DNA of 64,000 nt from Mycobacterium rhizamassiliense (GTDB lineage: Bacteria; Actinomycetota; Actinomycetes; Mycobacteriales; Mycobacteriaceae). Both the position numbers and the translations under genes were made by a program. The stretch is from assembly GCF_900157375.1 (NCBI RefSeq), contig NZ_LT721901.1:5475685-5539684 (forward strand), read 5' to 3'. Shown here piece by piece: positions 42,508-51,017 of this stretch (the first letter of the stretch is position 1; each line of letters begins with the position of its first letter). Under the pieces are notes generated by a model that made no database searches, was not told where the DNA came from, and worked only from the letters and a program-made list of their open reading frames with translations.

Positions 42508-43287
42508 ATGCCCGACTCCGAGGACGGCGGCGGCGCCGAAACCCCACTGACACTGCTCGGGTCGGTGCGCCAACTCGACGACGGCGACCTCCCCCGGCTC
42601 TACGCGTACCCCGATCAGGACGGGACGTGGGTGCGGGCGAACTTCATCACCAGCATCGACGGCGGCGCCACGGCGGACGGTAAGTCCGGCTCGATGGGCG
42701 GGTCCGGGGACCGCCTCATCTTCAACCTGTTGCGGGCACTGGCCGACGTGATCGTCGTCGGCGCGGGCACCGTCCGCATCGAGGGCTATTCGGGCGCGCA
42801 GCTCGGCGTCGGTCAGCGACAGCAGCGGCAGGCCCGGGGGCAAGCCGAAGTCCCCCCGCTGGCGATCGTCACCAGATCGGGCCGCCTGGACCGAGACATG
42901 CCGGTGTTCACCCGCACCGAGGTGCCGCCCCTCGTGCTCACCTGCACGGCGGCCGTCGACGCGACGCGCCGCCAGCTCAGCGACCTCGCCGACGTAATCG
43001 ACTGCTCCGGCGCGGATCCCGCCGAGGTCGACGAGGCCGCGCTGCTGGCGATCCTCGCGGCGCGCGGCCTGCGCCGCGTCCTCACCGAGGGCGGGCCGAC
43101 GCTGCTCGGCTCGTTCATGCAGCGCGACCTGCTCGACGAGCTGTGTTTGACCACCGCGCCCTACCTCGTCGGCGGGCTGGCCCGGCGCATCGCCACCGGT
43201 CCGGGGCAACTGCTGGCACCGATGCGCTGCTGCCACGTGCTGACCGACGACGCCGGCTACCTTTACACCCGGTATGTGAAGGCCTAG
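42508..43287 (+). CDS. ribD: RibD C-terminal reductase domain protein (Rv2671-like)
   Basis: A 259-residue NADPH-dependent reductase of the RibD_C/dihydrofolate-reductase fold: NFITSIDGGATADGKSGSMGG, VIVVGAGTVRIEGY, and RRVLTEGGPTLLGSFMQRDLLDELCLT. It lacks the deaminase half of bifunctional RibD. The M. tuberculosis counterpart has been shown to reduce dihydrofolate weakly and to affect susceptibility to p-aminosalicylate. The ATG is at 42508 with no strong ribosome site. Confidence 0.88.
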   Translation: MPDSEDGGGAETPLTLLGSVRQLDDGDLPRLYAYPDQDGTWVRANFITSIDGGATADGKSGSMGGSGDRLIFNLLRALADVIVVGAGTVRIEGYSGAQLGVGQRQQRQARGQAEVPPLAIVTRSGRLDRDMPVFTRTEVPPLVLTCTAAVDATRRQLSDLADVIDCSGADPAEVDEAALLAILAARGLRRVLTEGGPTLLGSFMQRDLLDELCLTTAPYLVGGLARRIATGPGQLLAPMRCCHVLTDDAGYLYTRYVKA

Positions 43288-43300
43288 CTACTGTGGTCGC

Positions 43301-44860
43301 ATGAGCCGGCACGCCACGTTCGCCACAATCCTCGTTGCGGTGACCGCGCTCGTGTCCGGCTGCGTCCCGGGTCTGGCCGCCGACCCGCGGTTCGCCACCA
43401 ACTCCGGCGCCCGGCCCCAGGGCGTGGCCCCGAGCAAGCCCGCACCCAAGGGCCCGCCGCCGATCGCCGCGCCCAAAAACGACCTGTCGTGGCACGACTG
43501 CACGTCGAAGACGTTCACCGACGCGGGGATTCGCCCGGCACCCGACGTCCAGCTGGACTGCGCGAACTACGACGCCGACCTCGACCCGGTCAACGGCGGC
43601 GGCGGGACGGTGACCATCGGGGTGGTCCGCGCCAAGTCGAGCCGGACACCCAAGGACGCCGGGCCCCTGGTCTTCACCACCGGCTCCGATCTGCCGTCCT
43701 CGACGCAGCTGCCGGTGTGGCTGTCGCGGGCGGGCACCGACGTACTGCAGACCCACCCGATCGTCGCCGTCGACCGCCGCGGCATCGGCGCGTCGAGCCC
43801 GATCGACTGCCGCGATCGCACCGACCGCCAGACGATGCGGGATCAGGCGCAATTCCAGACCGGCGACGACCCGGTCGCGAACCTTTCCGACGTCGCCAAC
43901 AACGCCACGACCAACTGCACCGACGCGATCGCGCCGGGCAGCGGCGCCTACGACAACGCGCACGCGGCCTCCGACATCGAGCGGCTGCGCAGCCTGTGGG
44001 ACGTGCCCGCGGTCGCGCTGGTCGGCATCGGCAACGGCGCCCAGGTGGCGCTGGCCTACGCGTCCTCGCGCCCCACCAAGGTCGCCCGGCTGATCCTCGA
44101 TTCGCCAGTTGCGTTGGGCACCAACGCCGAAGCCGTCGCCGAGCAACAGGTCAAGGGCCAGCAGGCCGCGCTCGACGCGTTCGCCGCGCAGTGCCTCGCG
44201 GTCAACTGCGCGCTGGGACCCGACCCGAAGGGCGCGGTGAGCGCGCTGCTGGCCGATGCCCGCGCCGGCAAGGGGCCCGGCGGCGCGTCGGTGTCCGAGG
44301 TGGCCAACACGATCACCGTCGCGTTGGGCTTTCCCACCGGTGACCGCGTCGGCGCCACCACGAGCCTGGCCGGCGCGTTGGCAGCGGCGCGCTCCGGCGA
44401 CGCGGGCCAGCTCACCGGACTGATCAACCGCGCCGACGGCACGCAGGACACCGATGGCCAGTTCGTCAATGGCTGCAGCGACGCGATCAACCGCCCGACC
44501 CCCGACCGGGTTCGCGAGCTCGTCGTCGCGTGGGGGAAGCTCTACCCCCAGTTCGGCGCGGTGGCCGCGCTCAACCTGGTCAAATGCGTGCACTGGCCGA
44601 CGAGTTCGCCGCCCGCGCCGCCCAAGGACCTCAAGATCGACGTCGTGTTGCTGGGCGTGCAGAGCGATCCGATCGTCGGCTCCGAAGGCGTCGCCGCCAC
44701 CGCCGCGACCGTCATCAACGCCAACGCGGCCAGCAAGCGGGTGATGTGGCAGGGCATCGGCCACGGCGCCAGCATCTACTCGCCGTGCGCGGTCCCGCCG
44801 CTGCTCGGCTATCTCGACAGCGGCAAGCTACCGACCACCGACACGTACTGTCCCGCCTGA
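43301..44860 (+). CDS. Lipoprotein alpha/beta hydrolase, Rv2672-like
   Basis: A 519-residue exported lipoprotein (lipobox ALVSGC) of the tripeptidyl-aminopeptidase-like hydrolase group. A Pro-rich linker precedes the hydrolase core (PIVAVDRRGIGASSPIDC, VALVGIGNGAQVALAYAS, late GIGHGAS with His). The nucleophile elbow reads GIGNG, so the expected Ser of GxSxG is Gly; another residue may act or activity may be lost. TACTGT (43289-43294) is 6 bases before the ATG, a leaderless start. It sits between ribD and aftC as in M. tuberculosis. Confidence 0.82.
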   Translation: MSRHATFATILVAVTALVSGCVPGLAADPRFATNSGARPQGVAPSKPAPKGPPPIAAPKNDLSWHDCTSKTFTDAGIRPAPDVQLDCANYDADLDPVNGGGGTVTIGVVRAKSSRTPKDAGPLVFTTGSDLPSSTQLPVWLSRAGTDVLQTHPIVAVDRRGIGASSPIDCRDRTDRQTMRDQAQFQTGDDPVANLSDVANNATTNCTDAIAPGSGAYDNAHAASDIERLRSLWDVPAVALVGIGNGAQVALAYASSRPTKVARLILDSPVALGTNAEAVAEQQVKGQQAALDAFAAQCLAVNCALGPDPKGAVSALLADARAGKGPGGASVSEVANTITVALGFPTGDRVGATTSLAGALAAARSGDAGQLTGLINRADGTQDTDGQFVNGCSDAINRPTPDRVRELVVAWGKLYPQFGAVAALNLVKCVHWPTSSPPAPPKDLKIDVVLLGVQSDPIVGSEGVAATAATVINANAASKRVMWQGIGHGASIYSPCAVPPLLGYLDSGKLPTTDTYCPA

Positions 44861-44894
44861 CAGTTGAGTCCCGGCTGCGGTGTACGGTGCGCTG

Positions 44895-46223
44895 GTGACG
44901 GCAGCTGACTCGACTCGATCCGGCTTGCGCGACAGGCTGCTGGCCGCATTCCGTCCCCTGTCCGGGCCACCGAGTACGGCGACGATCGTGCGGTCGGCCC
45001 TGTGGCCCGCGGCGATACTTTCGGTGCTGCACCGCAGCATCGTGATCACCACCAACGGCAACATCACCGACGACTTCAAGCCGGTGTACCGGGCGGTGCT
45101 GAACTTCCGCCACGGCTGGGCCATCTACAACGAGCACTTCGACTACGTCGACCCGCACTACCTCTATCCGCCCGGCGGCACGCTGCTGATGGCGCCGTTC
45201 GGCTATCTGCCGTTCGCGCCGTCGCGCTACCTGTTCATCCTGATCAATACGATCGCGATCCTGATCGCCTGGTACCTGCTGCTGCGGCTGTTCAAGTTCA
45301 CCCTGTCGTCGGTGGCGGCTCCGGCCCTGCTGCTGGCCATGTTCTGCACCGAGACCGTGACCAACACGCTGGTGTTCACCAACATCAACGGCTGCGTGCT
45401 GCTGGCCGAGATGCTGTTCCTGTGGTGGCTGCTGGACGGGAAGAAAAGCCATCAGTGGTGGGCGGGCCTGGTCATCGGGTTGACGCTCACTTTGAAACCG
45501 GTGCTCTTACCGCTGCTGCTGCTGCCGGTGCTTAACCGTCAGTGGCGGGCGCTGGTGCCCGCGTTCGTGGTCCCGATCGTCGTCAACGTCGCCGCCTGGC
45601 CGTTGGTCAGCGATCCGAAGGACTTCATCACGAAGACGGTGCCGTACTTCCTGGGCACCCGCGACTACTTCAACAGCTCCATCGAGGGCAACGGCGTGTA
45701 CTTCGGCCTGCCCACCTGGCTGATCGTGTTCCTGCGGCTGCTGTTCACGGTGCTGGCGATCGGCGCCATCTGGCTGCTGTACCGCTACTACCGCACCCGC
45801 GACCCGCTGTTCTGGTTCACCACCTCGGCGGGTGTGCTACTGCTGTGGTCGTGGCTCGCGCTGTCGCTGTCCCAGGGCTACTACTCGATGATGTTGTTCC
45901 CGTTCCTGATGACGGTCGTGCTGCCGAACTCGGTGATCCGGAACTGGCCGGCGTGGTTGGGCATCTACGGCTTCATGACGCTGGATCGCTGGCTGCTGTT
46001 CAACTGGATGAGATACGGCCGGGCGCTGGAATACCTGAAGATCACCTACGGCTGGTCGTTGCTGCTGATCGTGGTGTTCACGGTGCTGTATTTCCGCTAC
46101 CTCGACGCCAAGGCCGCCAACCGGCTGGACGGCGGGATCGATCCGGCGTGGCTGACGGCCGAGCGGGAGCGTGAGGCGATTGCCACCGCCGCGGAGCCGG
46201 GCGCGGCGGGACATCTTCATTAG
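44895..46223 (+). CDS. aftC: Arabinofuranosyltransferase AftC
   Basis: A 442-residue GT-C membrane enzyme (Rv2673). It has about 10 helices, with the catalytic acidic region NITDDFKPVYRAVLNF in the first periplasmic loop and DYVDPHYLYPPGG just after. It adds alpha(1-3) arabinofuranose branches from decaprenyl-phosphoryl-arabinose to arabinan of arabinogalactan and lipoarabinomannan. TACGGT (44883-44888), 6 bases, GTG 44895 gives a leaderless start. The tail (ERERE onward) is cytoplasmic and Ala-rich. Confidence 0.92.
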   Translation: MTAADSTRSGLRDRLLAAFRPLSGPPSTATIVRSALWPAAILSVLHRSIVITTNGNITDDFKPVYRAVLNFRHGWAIYNEHFDYVDPHYLYPPGGTLLMAPFGYLPFAPSRYLFILINTIAILIAWYLLLRLFKFTLSSVAAPALLLAMFCTETVTNTLVFTNINGCVLLAEMLFLWWLLDGKKSHQWWAGLVIGLTLTLKPVLLPLLLLPVLNRQWRALVPAFVVPIVVNVAAWPLVSDPKDFITKTVPYFLGTRDYFNSSIEGNGVYFGLPTWLIVFLRLLFTVLAIGAIWLLYRYYRTRDPLFWFTTSAGVLLLWSWLALSLSQGYYSMMLFPFLMTVVLPNSVIRNWPAWLGIYGFMTLDRWLLFNWMRYGRALEYLKITYGWSLLLIVVFTVLYFRYLDAKAANRLDGGIDPAWLTAEREREAIATAAEPGAAGHLH

Positions 46224-46280
46224 GTTGCGGTGATCGCCAGCGCGGCGTAGCCGGGCGCAGCGGGTCACCGCCATTGGCGC

Positions 46281-46295
46281 TAGCGTGGATGCATG
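46281..46295 (+). promoter_or_regulatory. -10 box giving a leaderless msrB transcript
   Basis: TAGCGT at 46281-46286 is 6 bases before ATG 46293, without a ribosome-binding sequence. Confidence 0.55.
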
Positions 46296-46718
46296 AGCTC
46301 TCCCGATCTGTCGCAGCCCAAGGTGCAACTGTCTGACGACGAGTGGCGCAAGAAACTCTCTCCCGAGGAATTTGCGGTGCTGCGTCGCGCCGGCACCGAG
46401 CGGCCCTTCGTCGGTGAATACACCGACACCAAGACCCAGGGCGTCTACGAGTGCCGGGCCTGCGGGGCGGAACTGTTTCGCAGCACCGAGAAGTTCGAGT
46501 CGCACTGCGGCTGGCCGTCGTTCTTCGACCCGACGAACTCCGACGCGGTGATCCTGCGGACCGACCACTCGCTCGGCACGACGCGCACCGAGGTGCTGTG
46601 CGCGAACTGCCACAGTCACCTCGGTCACGTGTTCACCGGCGAGGGTTATCCCACGCCGACGGACCAGCGCTACTGCATCAACTCAATCTCGCTGCGCCTG
46701 GTGCCGACCGACGCGTAG
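46293..46718 (+). CDS. msrB: Peptide methionine-R-sulfoxide reductase
   Basis: A 141-residue cytoplasmic repair enzyme reducing methionine-R-sulfoxide in proteins via thioredoxin. Zinc ligands are in YECRACGAEL and VLCANCHSHLGHVF. The catalytic Cys is in QRYCINSISLRL. HCGWPSFFDP is the conserved substrate region. It is equivalent to Rv2674. Confidence 0.95.
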   Translation: MSSPDLSQPKVQLSDDEWRKKLSPEEFAVLRRAGTERPFVGEYTDTKTQGVYECRACGAELFRSTEKFESHCGWPSFFDPTNSDAVILRTDHSLGTTRTEVLCANCHSHLGHVFTGEGYPTPTDQRYCINSISLRLVPTDA

Positions 46719-46745
46719 TCACTTCCGCCGTCGCGTCGGCTGCTG

Positions 46746-46764
46746 TACCGTTGGCCCAACGGTA
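46746..46764. promoter_or_regulatory. 19-bp perfect palindrome before an amidohydrolase gene
   Basis: TACCGTTGG (46746-46754), C, CCAACGGTA (46756-46764). It is 34 bases before ATG 46799 and 27 bases after the msrB stop. The form suits a TetR-type or other dimeric repressor. Confidence 0.65.
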
Positions 46765-46798
46765 AGGCCTACAGCCACGCATCGGGAAGTAGACGAAC

Positions 46799-48079
46799 AT
46801 GACCAAAGACGACCTGATCCTGATCAGCGTGGACGACCACATCGTCGAACCGCCGGACATGTTCGCCAATCACCTGCCCGAGAAATACGCCGAAGAGGCG
46901 CCGCGGCTGGTGCACAACCCAGATGGCAGCGATAGCTGGCAATTTCGCGATGTGGTGATTCCCAACGTCGCGCTCAACTCGGTGGCGGGCCGCCCGAAGG
47001 AGGAGTACGGGCTCGAACCGCAGGGCCTCGACGAGATCCGGCCGGGCTGCTACAACGTCGACGAGCGGATCAAGGACATGAACGCGGGCGGGATTTTCGC
47101 CTCGATCTGTTTTCCGACGTTCCCCGGGTTCGCCGGCCGGCTGTTCGCCATCGAGGACCGTGACTTCGGCCTGGCCCTGTTGCGGGCCTACAACGACTGG
47201 CATGTCGAGGAGTGGTGCGGGGCGTATCCGGCGCGGTTCATCCCGATGTGCCTGCCGGTGATCTGGGACGCCGAGGCGTGCGCGGCTGAGGTGCGACGCA
47301 ACGCCGAGCGCGGCGTGCACGCTCTGACCTTCAGCGAGAACCCGGCGGTGTTGGGCTACCCCAGTTTTCACGACGACCACTGGGATCCGCTGTGGAAAGC
47401 GTTGTGCGACACCGAGACCGTGATGAATGTGCACATCGGCTCCTCGGGCAAGCTGGCGGTCACCGCGGCCGACGCGCCGATGGATGTGATGATCACGCTG
47501 CAGCCGATGAACATCGTGCAGGCCGCCGCGGACCTGCTGTGGTCGGCGCCGATCAAGAAGTACCCCGACCTCAAGATCGCCCTGAGCGAGGGCGGCACCG
47601 GCTGGATCCCGTATTTCCTGGAGCGGGCCGACCGCACCTACGAGATGCACTCGACGTGGACCCACCAGGACTTCGGCGGCAAGCTGCCCAGTGAGGTGTT
47701 TCGCGACCACTTCCTGACGTGCTTCATCAGCGATCACGTCGGGGTCCAGCTGCGCCACCAGATCGGCATCGACAACATCTCGTGGGAGGCCGACTACCCG
47801 CACAGCGACTCGATGTGGCCCGAGGCGCCCGAACAACTGTGGGATGTCCTTCGCCAGCACGGCGTCTCGGAATCCGACACCAACAAGATGACCCACGAAA
47901 ACGCCATGCGCTGGTACTCGTTCGACCCGTTCGCCAACCATCCGCGCGAGCAGGCCACGGTGGGCGCGCTACGGCAGGAAGCGGTAGGGCATGACGTGTC
48001 CATCCGCGCGCTCAGCCACCATCAGCAGGGCGAGCGGGTCACCAACGCCCTGGCCGACGCGACCCGCGGCAACACCTAG
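46799..48079 (+). CDS. Amidohydrolase-2 family protein
   Basis: A 426-residue TIM-barrel enzyme. It starts LISVDDHIVEPPDMFANHLP with D-x-H, then MNVHIGSSG, ALSEGGTGWIPYFLERAD, and WEADYPHSDSMWPE. It is related to the pair at 25-28 kb but lacks their tails. It is not part of the usual msrB-Rv2675c order, so it marks an insertion of catabolic genes. GGGAAG lies upstream of ATG, and a perfect palindrome sits at the promoter. It converges on an SDR gene with a 6-base gap. Confidence 0.85.
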   Translation: MTKDDLILISVDDHIVEPPDMFANHLPEKYAEEAPRLVHNPDGSDSWQFRDVVIPNVALNSVAGRPKEEYGLEPQGLDEIRPGCYNVDERIKDMNAGGIFASICFPTFPGFAGRLFAIEDRDFGLALLRAYNDWHVEEWCGAYPARFIPMCLPVIWDAEACAAEVRRNAERGVHALTFSENPAVLGYPSFHDDHWDPLWKALCDTETVMNVHIGSSGKLAVTAADAPMDVMITLQPMNIVQAAADLLWSAPIKKYPDLKIALSEGGTGWIPYFLERADRTYEMHSTWTHQDFGGKLPSEVFRDHFLTCFISDHVGVQLRHQIGIDNISWEADYPHSDSMWPEAPEQLWDVLRQHGVSESDTNKMTHENAMRWYSFDPFANHPREQATVGALRQEAVGHDVSIRALSHHQQGERVTNALADATRGNT

Positions 48080-48085
48080 CGGCGG

Positions 48086-48871
48086 CTATTTACGCATCCC
48101 GCCGCTGACGGCGATGTCGTCCCCGGTCACGAACGACGACGCGTCGCTCGCCAGATACAGTGCGGGCCCCACGATTTCGCGCAGATCGGCCACCCGGTGC
48201 TGCGGGTTCATCCCGGCCAGCAGGTCCAGTGCTCCCGGGAAGGCCTGCTCGGCCTCGAGCAGCATCTCGGTCGCGAACGGGCCGGGGCACAGCAGGTTGA
48301 CTCGCACCGCCCACGGCGACCACGTGTTGGCCATTGACACGGTGAGGTTGCGCAGCGCGGCCTTGGACGCGCCGTACACGACCGAGCGTTCGTGTGACGG
48401 ACAGTAGCCCTCCATGGAGCCGACGTTCACGATGCTGCCGCCGCCGCCGTCGCGCATCACCGGCGCGATGCACTGGCTCATCCGCAGCGCGCCCTCGACA
48501 TTGACGTTGAATACCTTGCGCCACAACTCGATAGAGACGGCGTTGACGTCTTGCACCGGCGGATTGATGCCGGCGTTGTTGAACAGCACGTCGATGCGCC
48601 CGTAGTGGCGGACGACCGCGTCGACGAAACGCGGTACGGCGTCCCATTCGCCGACGTGACAGGCGATCCCGACGGCTGTGCCGCCCGCCGCTTGGATCTG
48701 CGCCGCGACCTCGTCGCAACGGTCCTGCTTGCGGCTGGACACCACCACCGACGCGCCCGCCCCCGACAGGCCATCCACGATGGCGCGCCCGATGCCGCGG
48801 GTGGAGCCGGTGACCACTGCGACGCGGCCCGCCAGATCGAACAGCTGTTGCGGGACAGGCGAACCCGTCAC
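48086..48871 (-). CDS. Short-chain dehydrogenase/reductase
   Basis: A 261-residue classical SDR: AVVTGSTRGIGRAIVDGL, NNAGINPP, catalytic Ser in VNVGSMEG and YGASKAAL. The C-terminus is SFVTGDDIAVSGGMRK. It acts on an unknown alcohol/ketone. GTG 48871 overlaps the preceding stop (GTGA). It is last in the minus-strand P450 operon (51014-52213, 49965-51017, 48868-49980, 48086-48871). Confidence 0.86.
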   Translation of the reverse strand: MTGSPVPQQLFDLAGRVAVVTGSTRGIGRAIVDGLSGAGASVVVSSRKQDRCDEVAAQIQAAGGTAVGIACHVGEWDAVPRFVDAVVRHYGRIDVLFNNAGINPPVQDVNAVSIELWRKVFNVNVEGALRMSQCIAPVMRDGGGGSIVNVGSMEGYCPSHERSVVYGASKAALRNLTVSMANTWSPWAVRVNLLCPGPFATEMLLEAEQAFPGALDLLAGMNPQHRVADLREIVGPALYLASDASSFVTGDDIAVSGGMRK

Positions 48872-49980
48872 TGCGGCGCCTCGATGAGGCCCTCGATGGT
48901 GGCGTGCAGGACGGACCTGCTGCCGTCGGGCAGTACCCGGCGGGCCACCAAAAACTCGCTGCCCATCCACCCGTGCCGGATGAACTTGCCGAAGCGCAGG
49001 CGCGTGCCCGGCGCCCCGCTGGCGGCGGGCAGCATCTTGATGCGCTCCAGCGCCTCCTTGACCGCGGGCCCGCTCAACGGGCGCGCGGTCGCCAGCGCCG
49101 TCATCATCAGCCGGCCGACGTCGTAGCAGTAGATCGGGAAGAAGTACTCGGGCCGCCGGCCATGCCGGCTTTCGAATCGGTCCAAGAACTCTCGCGCGAT
49201 CAGGTTGCGCTCGTCGTACTGATCCAGCCCGATCCAGCCGGCCAGCTCGTGGCACCACCAGTCGGAGGTGGCGGCGAACTCGAAGGCCGTGGTGGTGTAC
49301 CGGCGGGGCGCCCAGCCGACCGCCTCGAGCGCCTCGTTCATGCCGATGAGGCCCAGCCCGAATCCGACGTGCATGAGCGCGTCGGGCTTGTCAGCCGCCA
49401 GGGTGGCCATCGCCTGTCGCTTGTCCGCCTCCACTTGCGGGATGGCCACTTCCGCGGTGATCGTCAAATCGGCCTGCTCGCAGGCAAACCGGGCCGTCCG
49501 CAGGTATTCGCGGCCGATGAGGGAATCCTCGAACGCCAGCCCCACGGTGCGGCAGCCGTCCAGCACCGCCACGGTCGCCATGATGATGGGCTCTTCCTCC
49601 ATCGAGCCGGCGGGCAGCCCGAACACCCACTCCCCCAACATGCTTTCGGAGGCGCCCATCGTGATGATCGGTACCTCGGCGGCCTTCTCGACGTGGGGCC
49701 GCAGCGCGACACCGTTCTCGGAGACCCACGGGCCGAAGATCACCAGGACGTCTTCGTCCAGCAGCTCGTGAAACGCGTCCCGCACCGCGCGAAACGTTCC
49801 GTTGGGCAGGCCCTGCACGGCGCGCACGACGAATTCGACGGGCCGCTCGAGGATGCCCCGCTGCAGGTAGTCGTCGGCGACCAGCTGCAGCGAGGGCAGG
49901 ATGGTGTCGTCGAAGGCGCCGCCCTTTCCGAGGTAGTCGATGAGCAGTCCGACCCGCGCCGGGGTTACCTCTGCGGCCAT
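48868..49980 (-). CDS. Leucine-binding-fold protein without signal peptide
   Basis: A 370-residue protein of the type I periplasmic-binding/Leu-binding fold (VGLLIDYLGKGGAFDDTILPSL, VIFGPWVSENGVALRP, DALMHVGFGLGLIGMNEAL). The N-terminus MAAEVTPARVGLLIDY enters the fold directly, without a signal peptide or lipobox, and no ABC permease genes are near. It may therefore bind a pathway compound inside the cell. It overlaps the upstream gene by 16 bases. Confidence 0.8.
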   Translation of the reverse strand: MAAEVTPARVGLLIDYLGKGGAFDDTILPSLQLVADDYLQRGILERPVEFVVRAVQGLPNGTFRAVRDAFHELLDEDVLVIFGPWVSENGVALRPHVEKAAEVPIITMGASESMLGEWVFGLPAGSMEEEPIIMATVAVLDGCRTVGLAFEDSLIGREYLRTARFACEQADLTITAEVAIPQVEADKRQAMATLAADKPDALMHVGFGLGLIGMNEALEAVGWAPRRYTTTAFEFAATSDWWCHELAGWIGLDQYDERNLIAREFLDRFESRHGRRPEYFFPIYCYDVGRLMMTALATARPLSGPAVKEALERIKMLPAASGAPGTRLRFGKFIRHGWMGSEFLVARRVLPDGSRSVLHATIEGLIEAPQ

Positions 49981-51017
49981 GCGTGTCCTCCTGTGATCGA
50001 CCCGGTCTTGGCCAGATCCACGATGCCCGGGGGTGCCGCGGTCACGTAGTCGATCGCGTGCACCGCGTGCATCGCCGTTGCCAGACAACCCATCTCGGTG
50101 CGATCCTCGCCGGCCGTGCCGAGCACCAGGTGGCAGCGCAGCGTCGGGGCGCCGTCGAATTCGATCTCGTAGCCCTCGGCGCTCGACCACTCGGGTGCGA
50201 CGCCGCCGTCGAGCCAGGTGACATGCTCGACGACGATGGTCACCGGACCGCAGTCCGCGCGCACGCCCAGCTTCATGGCGGCCACGGTGCCCGCCGCGAT
50301 GTCGCCCGCGGCGACGCGTAGAGCCGACGGGGTCACCGCGGTCTCCCGGAATGGTTGCACCGCAACGATTTCCACGCCCAGCGCCCGGGCCAGCACGCTG
50401 GCGGTAGCGAGGAACGCGCTGCCCGCACGTGCGGGGTCGCTCAGCAGCGGCGCCGTGGAGTGCGGCGACTGCCCGTAGCCCATCACGTCGACGAGGATCT
50501 CCCGGCTGGGATAGCCGGCATAGGAAAGGGATTCGCGCACCGTGATCGTGCCGCAGCCGGCCGACAGGCGGGCCAGCAGCGGTGCGACGGCCTCGCCCCA
50601 GAAACCGGGAAAGATCCCCACCCCCAGAAACGTGCTCCGGCCGCGCCGGCACGCCGCGTCGAGGTCCGCGGCGCGCGCCGGATCGAATGCGTTCACGTCG
50701 ATGAACGAACTGCCGGTGGCGATCACGTCGATGCCCGCCATCAGCAGGTTGGCGACGTCGGCGAAGCAGTCGTCGGGATGCTTTTCGACCGCGCCCATGT
50801 AGAGCACGACGTCCGGACGGCTGCGTACCAGCCGCGCGTTGTCGTCGGTGGCCAGCACGCCGGTCGCGGGGCGTCCCGCCAGCGCCCCGGCGTCGACCCT
50901 GACCTTGCCCGGGTCGTAGACCCGCACACCGACCAGTTCCAGGGTGGGCGCGTCGATGAGGGCGCGCAGGGCGAGCCGTCCGGTGGTGCCGGTGGCCCAC
51001 TGCGCGACCCGGGTCAT
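49965..51017 (-). CDS. Dihydrodipicolinate reductase-like NAD(P)-dependent oxidoreductase
   Basis: A 350-residue Rossmann-fold oxidoreductase. It begins MTRVAQWATGTTGRLALRAL, with a DapB-like N-terminal nucleotide-binding motif, and continues VVLYMGAVEKHPDDC and GVGIFPGFWGEAVAPLLARL. Mycobacteria hold many such paralogues with unknown substrates. Another copy is at 53970. ATG overlaps the P450 stop (ATGA). Confidence 0.8.
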   Translation of the reverse strand: MTRVAQWATGTTGRLALRALIDAPTLELVGVRVYDPGKVRVDAGALAGRPATGVLATDDNARLVRSRPDVVLYMGAVEKHPDDCFADVANLLMAGIDVIATGSSFIDVNAFDPARAADLDAACRRGRSTFLGVGIFPGFWGEAVAPLLARLSAGCGTITVRESLSYAGYPSREILVDVMGYGQSPHSTAPLLSDPARAGSAFLATASVLARALGVEIVAVQPFRETAVTPSALRVAAGDIAAGTVAAMKLGVRADCGPVTIVVEHVTWLDGGVAPEWSSAEGYEIEFDGAPTLRCHLVLGTAGEDRTEMGCLATAMHAVHAIDYVTAAPPGIVDLAKTGSITGGHAWPQR

